From Neoscytalidium dimidiatum (taxonomy: Eukaryota > Ascomycota > Dothideomycetes > Botryosphaeriales > Botryosphaeriaceae), in contig CM074695.1 in NCBI GenBank assembly GCA_037367355.1, positions 3,844,001 to 3,908,000 on the forward strand: 64,000 nucleotides of DNA, written 5' to 3'. The position numbers and the translations under genes are program-made. The notes beneath the pieces were generated by a model that was not told the DNA's origin, ran no database searches, and saw nothing but the letters and a program-made list of their open reading frames with translations. Each line of letters starts with the position of its first letter. Within the stretch, counting starts at the first letter, position 1. Shown here one piece after another: positions 34,967-46,855 of the stretch.

Positions 34967-37900
34967 ACTCAAGTATGAGACGCCTCACGAATGATGAGCT
35001 GATACGACGAGCAGCATGCGATGTGCTGCATACGGCCAAGCACATGCGCATCGCCGCTCTCCGCCACAACCACAACTGTTTTCAGCCTGCTTCAATTGTC
35101 CATTAATGTCTGCATCCCTTTGGTTATATTCTGGCGGCCTCTTTTATATCCTTCGTCGGCAACGGTTGAACAACCGGCTTGCTTCCACTTTTAGCATCTT
35201 TCAGCTTTTTTTTTTTTACGGGATACCACGCACAAGAGCGACAGTTAGCATTGCTTTATCGGACACGGGAATCAGGACGGCATGCACTTTTACCGAGAGA
35301 GTCATGGGCCGCAGCGCTTCTGGAGGGACAGCGTGGCTGTTTCCGCCACTAATCTCGGGATTTATGTAGCAGTAGATAGCGATCAGGAACAATGCCAATC
35401 GATCCAAGTAGAGCAGAGTCAACTAAGTGACCAGCACGTGCTATTGGGCAAGGGAGCCAGGGCCAGGAGTTGAGCGGCAGGCCGAGGATGCACAGAGACG
35501 TTTCCCAACGTTTGAGCCTCAGGCCGGCACGCACGTCGGCTGCCGCGCATCTCTTGGTGGCCAGGAAGTTGGGGGTACAATGCCTGGAGAGAATCGGAGA
35601 ACGCACAGCGCGCCGTAGCAACCAGTCGTTGGACGCAACGTCCAGTTTTGCGAGGCTGGGCGGCCCTTCTATGCTGGACGGGTGCAAGCGTGAATCGCGG
35701 GATCGGTGGAGGACGGGCTGGATCGAAGGTAGCTGACACGCGCGGCGTGTTTGCTACGCAGAGACAGTAGCAAGCGACAAGCCACCCCGGGGGATCTAGC
35801 TACGTTTGCGTTGTCCAGCTGCGCTGCGTTGCGTTGCAGTGCGCAGCGCTTTCTAGGCCTTCTGGCTGCCTGTCCTGGCCTGCGCTGTGCCTGCCCTGCC
35901 CCTGCGCCGGTCACCGGTCTGATCTGACAGGTTTCCTGGTCTTGTCTTCCTGGCGCGCTCCGCTGACATGCTGCTGTGCAACCGGCCTTTCGCGCACACG
36001 CATTCCAGCCAGCGCACGCACACAAGCGCGAAATTAGTTCCCTTCCTTTTCTTTCACCACCAACGAAAGACTTCGCGAAAAGCATTTCGCAAACAGAAGC
36101 GCCATGCTCTCGCGCGACGGGCTCACGAGACAGGCCGTGTGGGGAGAGACGTCATTCGGGCAATGCTGGGGGGAAGCCCAAACAAAGAATGAGGCGTCAT
36201 CATTGGCAGAGAGCGGAAAGTGGAAAGCTCCATCATCACGCGCGCGCGCGGGCCTTGTGCGGTGCATGCATTGTGAATCTTTCGCCCTCCGCCGGCCTGA
36301 CCCCGCCTTCAAGAACACAGGATTCGGTTCTGGCCGCATTACCCGAGACGCGTTTTTGCCCGTCACTCTGGTCGTGATGGATCTGAGGGTGCAATGATTT
36401 CGTGGCCGGGCAATCGGCGCGGACGCGTTCTTTGAGTTTCCCGTCGCGCGAGGCCCGAGGGTAAGCTTTTCATTGTTGGAGAGACGCGTCGACCGTGCCG
36501 GCGCTGAAGTTTATGCAAGGCTGGAGCGCGTCACCAGCCAATGGTGGGGCACGCCTTCGTACCTGCCCAGGAGGGGAGCCGACAGGGGCTTACCGCGTTC
36601 TTCCCCACCTGGGGTGTTTTTACCGTATCGTTTTCCAGAGTCAGCTTTGACAAAGGGCGATAATCTCGCCAGAGCCGCGTTACGCCAGCGCTGGGATGTC
36701 GGAATCCTTGGCAAGCAGCCTGAGCGAAAGAGTAGGGAATGATGGAAACGGGGCGGGTGCCCAGGTGGCTGCTGCTGGACCTGACCTGCCCCATCAGTTG
36801 CTGAAGGACGGGAAGACAGGAAGGGCGGTGCAGGTGGTGTGCTCGGAATGCGGATGTGGTGGAATTGCCCTGAGCGTCCCTATTACCTCCGCTCCGTGCC
36901 TTCCAGCAGATGCGCGACGCGCCTCGTCAGGCCATCATCATGACGGAGGCTGGAAGAGGCTTGTGCTGGTGGTGGTTCACTGCAGACTGGGCGCGGGGCC
37001 CTGTGGCGTCACCGCGTTCCTTTGCTCCTGCTGATGGTTCGCCTGCTGCCAACTGCGCGGCTGATGATGAACGGGCGCCCAGCGGTCGGTCGGGCTGGTT
37101 GACATTCAGCTTGACAGGACTAGCTGACTGGCTGGCCCGTGTTGGCGCGCCCAGCACGGTCGTCCGCCCGCCCATCTGTTGAGAGGAGGCGTGATAAGAA
37201 CCGGCAGACCGTTGTCGCGGCTTGTCTTCGCTGGGCTTGCCGGCTGAGCTTGGGGACTGCGAAACCTTGACGAGCTGGCAATCTGCTGCCGCATGCTTGC
37301 TGCAAGGCAGGCCATCAACCCCGGCGCCCGCTGGGCAGTGGGCACCCACCGGACGGCTATTCTGGCGTAAAGCGGTCTGGCGATACCATCTTGCACATCG
37401 GCGATTCAAGATCGTCGCAGGCCATTCTTCATCTCGTTTTCTGCTGCTCCGCGCCTGCTCGCCCTCTCCACCCAGGCCACCGCCGCAATTTTTAGAACCC
37501 CAGCCTCTCGACGTCTTGCTTCTTGAGCGCTTTGTTTCAGAGTCGCTTGCATGTGTCAGTGGCTCGCTCGCTGTGGCTTGGCGCCCTCCCTCGTCTCGTT
37601 TTGTGCTTCGTACAACGGCTCCAGTGGGACGTTGATGAAAAGAGCCGCCTGCTCCTCCTCTTCGTGCGCTGCGAGGCATCACAACGACTTTCCTTTGTGT
37701 CCTCCTTTCGCCCCATTGTCCCTCCTGACCTCGTGTAGATCGTCGCACGAAGGGGCGCAGCAGGCAAAATATCAGACCGCGTCACAGCGGCCATCCCCAC
37801 AGAAAATGCTCCTATTCAAACACGCACCAGTACGAACCAGAACGGTGCATGGCATTCTCCGACTGCATCCATTCGGAACCTCGCGGCGCAAAATGACACT

Positions 37901-39559
37901 CTCCGCTCTTTCTCTCATGTACGAGCCCTTTCCCGCCCTATCTCACGGAACCATCTACGCACTTCTATCTGTAGGCGAGAGTCAGTGTGCGCGCTTTCAT
38001 TTCGCCCAAACAAAAATTCCCTATCGGCTTTCCCGGTCTTTCCCCAACTCGACTCCCTCATACCACGTCATGCAATTGGCTTCCGACAGCAAGATGAGAC
38101 ATGCGCCGGACGACCAGGACCGTACACAGTAGTAATTTACATGCCGCCTGTGTGTCCCTTTCTCGCTCTTCTCCTCCTTCTCCCAGGACGAAACACCCAA
38201 GGCCAAAGACCTACTCTCGCCCCATGCAAGCCCGTCGCTGCAGGTCTTTCCTCGTGTAACCCGCGCTGCACAGCGTCTGCTTAATGCATATGCAGGTGTT
38301 GCTGCACGGCACCTCTGGTAGATCCGCCGTCCCAAACTTTTCTTCCCGTAGCTGCTTCCCGCAGCAGCCCCTTCCTGGGAGCGAGAGGTGGGGAGGAGAG
38401 CTGCTGACCATACAGGAAAACAATGGCTTTGTTCAACCGCACCGAGACAAGTGTCTTTCCCGCCTCTCCGCTCCCCCCCGCAAATCTACCGGGTCATGCG
38501 AAAAACCATGGCAGCAAGGAAGAAGAATAAAAAGCCTATCCGACACACGAAGAAACCTTATATGCGTAAACGTGTAGATCACGCGCCGTTCGCGAACCAA
38601 ACGGCTTAGAAAAAAAAAAAAAAACTTACAAGATGATAAGGCTAACAAGTTCGCGACGAGGATTATCGATTTAGATTTGATCGTCGCAAGCGCCCGTTTT
38701 TGTGTCCGTCTTGCGGACGGGAACGAAGGGACGGTCTTGTAGCATGGGTGGGATGGGATGGATGGAAGCAATATCTGCATGGATTCCCCGGCGGGGCTTG
38801 CTGTTGCTGTCACTGACTACGCGGATGGGCCGTTTAGCCCGACAGGGGTATTCCTTGACGTGGTACCAGACGTCGCGTCTCTCATCTCCTCCTCCTTTCC
38901 TTGCGGTTGGCGCGGACGGGGGTTATTCGTTTAATTGTTGGTTGAACGGGGGTTAGGCGGTGCTCTCCTATCGAATTGCTGAAACGGAATATTGGGCCTG
39001 CATGCTGGAGCGACTCCTGAGCGAACCGCGGACGGAACCTCGCTTGCGAGTGTGCGAGTGTGTGGTGGTGGCTGATACGATTTCGCCTTGCTTTCGTTGG
39101 TGAGCGGCCCACGCCACGACGGCCGCACATGGACAAGAAACCTGCTGTGTTCCTTCTACGGCCCTGCTCGACCTCTTACTCCGTGACATTTAGGATGGAC
39201 AATTAAAGGTCTCTTATTCTTTATCGGGATGCATAGCCGAAACCGCAGTCTAAACGAGGGGCCCTCGCCCTTTATCTACCGAGCTTAAGATCGACTTGCT
39301 AACTTATACAGGTGGAAGTGGAACCCCCGGTGTACACAAACACGAATGCAACTACGGCGCTGCTGCCCACTGATAGAATTGAGATTCGAAGAAGAAGTCA
39401 TGAAGCTATTGAATGCTTCGGATCATCGCACGTCACGTTCACCATTTTCAAAGGCTTAACAGGAGACCAATGATAAAAGTGATATTGAATATTGAAACAG
39501 TGAAGACCGCGCAATGCTGAAACTCACCTCTACGACCATAAGCGATATTCCACCGCCAC
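34967..39559. other. 4.6-kb stretch without a recognisable gene
   Basis: The largest gap in the window. It is GC-rich with short open frames of random composition; the longest (36927-37748, minus) is low-complexity. It contains three MCB elements (separate entry), a CT-rich part at about 37400-37740 ending in CTGACCTCGTGTAG, which looks like a branch site and acceptor, and a run of 15 A at about 38611-38625. A spliced non-coding transcript or a very diverged gene is possible. Confidence 0.5.
36348..36489. promoter_or_regulatory. Cluster of three MCB elements (ACGCGT)
   Basis: ACGCGT occurs at 36348-36353, 36423-36428 and 36484-36489, three times within 142 bp. MCB is the binding site of MBF, which drives S-phase genes. 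No gene was found next to the cluster; the WHI5/NRM1-type gene ends 1.4 kb to the left. Confidence 0.45.
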
Positions 39560-39772
39560 TCACTTCAGGTGCCTGAGCCTTTGGGCAGTGAGACAGACAT
39601 CGAAGTCGTGCGAGCACCGGCTACAGAAGAACTGCCAATGGTGTTCCGTCTTGTTCTTCTTGCCGCAGAGGCAGCACGTCCAGTCCAGGGCTCCGTCGAT
39701 GGTCTCTGTCGCACTGCAGGAGTGCCCCGAACTGCGAGGAAGGAAGCTCAGAATGATGGAAGCGAAAGACAT
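39560..39772 (-). CDS. Small Cys-rich zinc-ribbon protein (3' part; 5' exons uncertain)
   Basis: The shortest model is one exon from the ATG at 39772, 70 residues. The C-terminal half reads DWTCCLCGKKNKTEHHW, then FFCSRCSHDFDVC: two CxxC pairs plus a following His and Cys, a zinc-binding layout common in small fungal proteins. The true gene probably has upstream exons. A strong donor GTAAGT lies at about 39873, and joining it to the acceptor CCTCGCAG (ending about 39743) gives an open frame IENFQLPEAYATSSGHSCSA leading into the zinc ribbon. A further acceptor CACTAG near 39953 suggests another exon upstream. Function unknown. It is divergent from the amidoligase gene. Confidence 0.5.
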   Translation of the reverse strand: MSFASIILSFLPRSSGHSCSATETIDGALDWTCCLCGKKNKTEHHWQFFCSRCSHDFDVCLTAQRLRHLK

Positions 39773-40372
39773 ATCGACGTGGATTAATTCTTTAATGGGG
39801 CTTGGGATATTTTGAAACGTGCAGTAAACTACGACAACGCGCAGACTTTTCGGAAGGGCGATGGGAAAACTTACCTTGTTGCATAGGCTTCCGGAAGCTG
39901 GAAGTTTTCGATGCGAGATGCATTTGAGGCGCGGTGAATGCAAAGATATACCTAGTGATTGGAGACAATGATGTTGTTGAAAAACAAGGGGCAAAATAGA
40001 TCCAAAATTAGTCCTTTGATGGCTGTACAACGAGCGGTGTCTTGGCTTACTAGACGTTGTTTGAGCACAATCGACCGTGGTACGTAGCTGTGGAGGCATA
40101 GTTCTTGCTCAAACAGTGCGCAACGAGCTCCGACAAATAACAGCCAAGGGACACCCGGAGAACTGGCAGACCGCTGATTTTTCGAAGAACCATTTCCCAG
40201 AACCGGATCCTGCTCCTCTGAGTCGAAAATCGAAGCATTGTTCGGGCGAGAAATCAACAAAAGAAGCTATTCTTGGGTATTGTGAACGATCATCGAGTAA
40301 AGAACCCTCCACGGACGGACTGTGCGAGAACTTTTGGACTCGAACACTCACCAGCCTTCACAGCAGACCAAT
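39773..40372. other. Divergent region with possible 5' exons of the zinc-ribbon gene
   Basis: Minus-strand splice signals at about 39873 and 39953, and a further donor GTAAGC near 40051 after a short frame starting MPPQLRTTVDCAQ. I could not join all of these in one frame. The right end is the promoter of the amidoligase gene. Confidence 0.4.
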
Positions 40373-42511
40373 ATGGGAAACTTTTTAAGTCACCCCGCTA
40401 ATTTTTATCATAATCTTATCTCGGCTCTTCTCCAGTATATTAACACAGAACACGCGGGTTACTCTTCCCAGGAGCGGGAACAGGCAAGCCACCCTTCCCT
40501 GACTGACCCCTCGGCCCGGCTCCCTCTGACAATCGGTGTAGAGCTTGAGATGTACCTGGTCTACGACAAGCGCCGAGCGGCCGCGGATTTCGGAGTCGCG
40601 CCCGCCAAAGCGTCCCTATCCTCTCTGCCACCGTCTGTGGAGGGCGAAGGCTGGCTCGACTACCGCTTCAAAGGCGATCCCAGCTCCTTCTTCGAGATAC
40701 CCGGCCGCCCCTCGCCCGTGCGCATGGCCATTGCGGTGCTGCAGCGTGCCGGCGTGTCTGTCTTCCCGCCGCCGGACGAGGATGACGAGAGCGCGCCGAT
40801 GCCACGTAAGTATGAGAGGTGGATGGTCGTGGAGGATTCGTCAGTGCCGTGTGAGTGTCTGGACAAGTATCGGCGCTTCCATCCGAGCAACGAGGAATAC
40901 GCCTATGAAGGGCTCGAGATCGTGAGCCCCATCTTCTCGTACGACGGTGACGATTGGCAAGCCGAGATCAGGAAGGTGCTCGATGCGCTGCTAGCGGCGT
41001 TCAACGACAGGAGCGAGAATGATTTCTATCGGCTGTACGCTCCGGACACCGCTGGACTGCATGTGCACGTCGGCGTGGGAGAGTTCGTCGGCGACGAGAA
41101 GCGGCTGGTGAGGTATACGCTCCCACTGAGGTCGCTGAAGAATTTCGGGCACCTCACCACGGGCTTCGAACGTATTACGGACGAGTTGCACTCGGTTGAC
41201 CGTATTTATGACTACAACGAATACTGCAGGGCGCCCTCGAGATGCTACAATGTAGGACGCGTTCAGAAGCCTGTTCAGGAGGCTGCTGAACATCGGAGCT
41301 TGCGTTCCCCAGAAGAGCAACACCTGTCGCGTGACAGCCCTTCTGGAGAGACTCCAGTCTTGGCCAAGATTCTTTCAGAGCCTATGGGGTTTCCCCGAGG
41401 AATTGTAGCGGAGGCGTTGAGAATCTCAGATTCCGTGTTTGCCGCTGATACAAACCCCTCTCATTCTGCCAGAGCCATACTGAGAGATGCAGAGTGGCTG
41501 GAGACAAAGCTGAGAATTCTGAAAGACCCGGAAGAAAATGTCAAAATATGGGCTTTCAAGGCTGCCGTGGTAGTTGATGCAATCATGCAGCGCGCCCACT
41601 CGCATATGCAACCCATTCCTGACTTCCACGAGCCCTTTGTCGCAGCGCTTTACTGTCGCGATGACGTAATTGGCGAGAGAATGCGCTCTCAATACATAGA
41701 ATCCATGTGTAACTTGCTTAGGTGCTATATCAATAGCGAGCCATGGGAAGTTGACATGGCCGATTCTGACGATGCTGAAGAGTCCTACCTTTCCAACGGC
41801 TCTGATGAAGCTGATCTGATCGCCACGGGCTCTATGGGAAGGCCGAAATGGGGACCAACAGTCCTTGAGTGGTGTGAACATCACGAGAATTCTGTCCAAA
41901 GCCCTGACGAAATCGTCAGACACAGCTGCAGCAGCAATAGGGGTCACGCTTACGACTGGGCTGATTATGAAGCCCGTCGGCCTGGAGGCTTGCCAGGCTA
42001 TTCGTGCAAAGGAACCATCGAGTTTCGGCAGCATCGCGCGAGTCTGGACAGTGATGAAGTCATCGCGTGGGTCGAAGTCACGACGAGCATGCTTCGCTTT
42101 TCTCACGAGAAAGCCATCACTGTAGGCAGCCTGCTGCCGCTTGTCAGACAGCGCGTGTACGACCCGACCATGTGCTTCGACTCTTTCCTTCGGATGATCG
42201 GCGTGTCGGAGAAGACGGTCGAGTACTACGGCGGTTGGCTTGGTATCCATCTCGACCACGACGTCCGTGAGCCTTGCGAGCATGACGACTTTCGCACCAA
42301 GGAGGTCGAGCAGTTGGAGAGGACCGAGCCAGACAATTCCCGGCTGCTATCGCTGACAAGCGTCATCGCTCTCTATCGCGAGCAGCAAAAGAGCCCCGTC
42401 AACGTCATGGGGGCGATCAGGGCGCGTGCGAAGAAGGGAGACTATGGGCTTCCAGATACGGTACGTCTTCAGCTGCTGAGGGAGAAGTATGGTTGGAAGA
42501 ACTATCCTTGA
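40373..42511 (+). CDS. Predicted amidoligase (ATP-grasp-independent, COOH-NH2 ligase fold)
   Basis: A single exon of 712 residues starting MGNFLSHPANFYHN. The motifs of the amidoligase_2 family, related to glutamine synthetase and gamma-glutamylcysteine ligase, occur in order: GVELEM at residues 55-60 (E57 and E59 as metal ligands), LEIVSPI at about 181, GLHVHVG at about 228-234, and TIEFRQHRAS at about 548. A helical insert of roughly 200 residues lies between the third and fourth motifs. The family is predicted to form amide or peptide-like bonds using ATP, but fungal members have no known substrate. No signal peptide; probably cytosolic. The low intron count and patchy distribution known for such fungal genes would fit horizontal origin or rapid turnover, but nothing in the base composition proves it. 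Confidence 0.85.
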   Translation: MGNFLSHPANFYHNLISALLQYINTEHAGYSSQEREQASHPSLTDPSARLPLTIGVELEMYLVYDKRRAAADFGVAPAKASLSSLPPSVEGEGWLDYRFKGDPSSFFEIPGRPSPVRMAIAVLQRAGVSVFPPPDEDDESAPMPRKYERWMVVEDSSVPCECLDKYRRFHPSNEEYAYEGLEIVSPIFSYDGDDWQAEIRKVLDALLAAFNDRSENDFYRLYAPDTAGLHVHVGVGEFVGDEKRLVRYTLPLRSLKNFGHLTTGFERITDELHSVDRIYDYNEYCRAPSRCYNVGRVQKPVQEAAEHRSLRSPEEQHLSRDSPSGETPVLAKILSEPMGFPRGIVAEALRISDSVFAADTNPSHSARAILRDAEWLETKLRILKDPEENVKIWAFKAAVVVDAIMQRAHSHMQPIPDFHEPFVAALYCRDDVIGERMRSQYIESMCNLLRCYINSEPWEVDMADSDDAEESYLSNGSDEADLIATGSMGRPKWGPTVLEWCEHHENSVQSPDEIVRHSCSSNRGHAYDWADYEARRPGGLPGYSCKGTIEFRQHRASLDSDEVIAWVEVTTSMLRFSHEKAITVGSLLPLVRQRVYDPTMCFDSFLRMIGVSEKTVEYYGGWLGIHLDHDVREPCEHDDFRTKEVEQLERTEPDNSRLLSLTSVIALYREQQKSPVNVMGAIRARAKKGDYGLPDTVRLQLLREKYGWKNYP

Positions 42512-43186
42512 GGAGGTGGTGGGGTTTCGGCAGCACTGTTGATAGTAGTTGGCAAGGTGACAAGGCTGTTAAGTGTTGCTTACGGTTGCCCACTCGTGAA
42601 CTCAATGGAAAGAATGAAAATAACCTTGATAGGTACGTAGCGAGAGCTTGGCTCGAATACATGAAATGACGGTAAGAGAAAGTCGAAAAGTCGTTGCCAG
42701 GCAGGGTAGACATACTTTTGCTGACATGGGCGCAGGCGGGGAGCGAGACGTGGTAGACAGCAGTAATTGGTTAAAAATTCTCAAGGCACCTCTATAGTTA
42801 TGCGGTGGAATGAATACTAGCTGGCAGTGTTGTGGCTGGGGCGGTAACACCTACGGTCTCAGGCGCGGCGGCTTCCTCGTTTGTTGATGAGCGACGTGCG
42901 GCGTGGAACCTGCCAAGTGGCTGCACATTCCAGGAGAGCGCGGGGAGGGGAGCTCCGTCCTGGCCAGGTCCTCAGTCCCCCAGCCCTCCAGTCTCTCATT
43001 CTCTCCTCGCTCGCTCTTCAAGCTACGAGGTCCACATCCGCTGCCTGGATCCGCTTAACAGCCTCACTCGCCACTGGCCCCACGCGTCAAAGTCAATCAA
43101 GAAACAGGCGTCGCAAGACCGGCTCCTCCGGAAACGCCACGCTAATCGCTGCACCACCCATGCTGCGTCAGCACACGTGAGCGGCC
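42512..43186. other. Intergenic, GH47 promoter
   Basis: Between the amidoligase and the mannosidase, both on the plus strand. The second half is C/T-rich leader. No gene seen. Confidence 0.6.
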
Positions 43187-45046
<1,860 letters not shown>

Positions 45047-46855
45047 AGAGGTGTAGAGATCTCTTCTCTCTTCTTGGATCGGTTTCTTGTGATATCATAG
45101 GCTTGCGAAATTACAGTTAAGGTCTCATTAAGTTTCTACCACGTACATTGTGACATATCTTGGCTAGCTTCATAAATGACTAGTTCTGTCTTCTGAGTCT
45201 CTGCGCAATAAATTTCTTTGTCGTCCAGCTTTATGGACTCGAACATCTTCGGCTAGGTTCATTGACTATGTCTTTTCCCCTCTGGATTTCGGAGGTAGGT
45301 CTTATCAACCACATCTAAGTGCCACTTATGTAATATTGGTGAGCAGCCACGCCGCAAGAAGGATATCCACCAGGACGCCCTGCTCCGCGCCGATCCGCTC
45401 AGGGAAGCTGTCACCGACTACAAGAGGCAAGACGGGGCAGGGTTCGGCGGGATGAGGCACGCGCACGCCGCCGCCAGTCTGCAGGGTGGTCTTGGAGGGG
45501 GAAGGGTAGGTCTCGCGAAAGGTGTCTCGCCAGAGACTTGCGGCGGATGCATGGGTTACCCAGATGATTTCTTCACTCGCACATGGCCCGGTGACGACGA
45601 TGACGACGAAGATGATCCTCAAATCATTCAGGGACGTATGGTTTTTATATCCTTTGGTGTAATCTACCCATCCTTCCGAGTCCGCCCACGCGAAACCTCC
45701 CCTTCCCCCCGCCACATCAATCGGCGTTTGATTTGTAGCGGCAGCATTCGGGGGAGCGTGCGCGCCAAATGCACGGCGCACATCGGTCCCACTGCCTTTT
45801 CTTATTTATTTGTTAACAAAAAAAAAGGAAGAAACAGAAAAGGTCCCGTGTCGATTCCTTCCCTCCAACCATACATCATAGATCGTATCAAGAGAGAAAT
45901 CCCTTATGTCAAGCCCCTTGGGCGCAAAATCAATCTCCTAAGCCTGCTCTCAATAGAAACAAACCTCCACCCTTCCAGAAAGCCCATACGCAATTTCCCC
46001 ACAATGCGCCTTACACGATCCTCCCCCCACCGATTTCTGAAGCAGTAAAAACATTCACTGGAATGAATAAAAGAAGTGGAATAGATACGTTTCTCTGTGA
46101 GCATAGAGGGGAATAGTTAAAAGGAAACAGAAAAAAAAAGAAGCCAGCCGCGAAGACAAGTAATTGGAGTGCTAGTGACTAGAACGTCGTCCAGGTATCA
46201 CCCCATTCGCTGCTTCAGAAATGGCTCAGAAGATTAAATAGGGAAGACGGACCGAGCCGTTAGAAGGGAAATGTATGAAGGAAGAATTGACCATTGTCCT
46301 TTCTGTTTTGATCCCGAGATGGCGAGCATGCCTCAAGCGCTGCAAAGAGCGTCTATAGTCACGGCGCCGCATTTCAAGGGTCAGAAGCACCAGGGCGATA
46401 TTGGGACTGTAAACACATGCGCTCAAGAGGGAAAGTAGAAAAGAGGTTCATGTAATAAAATTCCCGGGTATGCAGAGCATGGCATCCCATGAGATTCGAA
46501 GCTTAGAAGTAGTAGTAGAACTGAAGGTTAAAAAAGAACAAGTATGGTCATCAGAAGGACGAGAGCCGGCCAGGACTGAGGGAGAGGGGAACGCCGGGTA
46601 TCAAGAAAAGCAGCAGAGATGCGTACCTAAGCACTGACGGGGTGGAAATCAGGGCGTGCAAACGGAGGGGAAAGCCGATATGCTCTCTCTCATGGACGCA
46701 TGACCCAGACCTTGAAGTGGAAAAAAGAGTAAGATCAGAAATTTCCGTGCCCTTCTGAGGCGCCTCCAACCAAACTCCTTTGTTTTGTTCATTACATCTC
46801 GTCGTAAGGTTAGACGTCGAAGCAGTGATGCTGGAGAGAAAAATCGTCAACTCTT
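45047..46855. other. Convergent intergenic region, no gene seen
   Basis: About 1.8 kb between the 3' ends of the GH47 and MED14 genes. A 151-codon minus-strand frame at 45781-45326 has no recognisable domain and no good start context. A/T runs occur near 45818 and 46130. Confidence 0.5.

Noticed and set aside
36927..37748. 273-codon minus-strand frame
   Set aside because: Low-complexity Arg/Ser/Gly composition in GC-rich DNA, no domain and no start context.
45326..45781. 151-codon minus-strand frame between GH47 and MED14
   Set aside because: No ATG in good context, no signal peptide or domain; likely chance.
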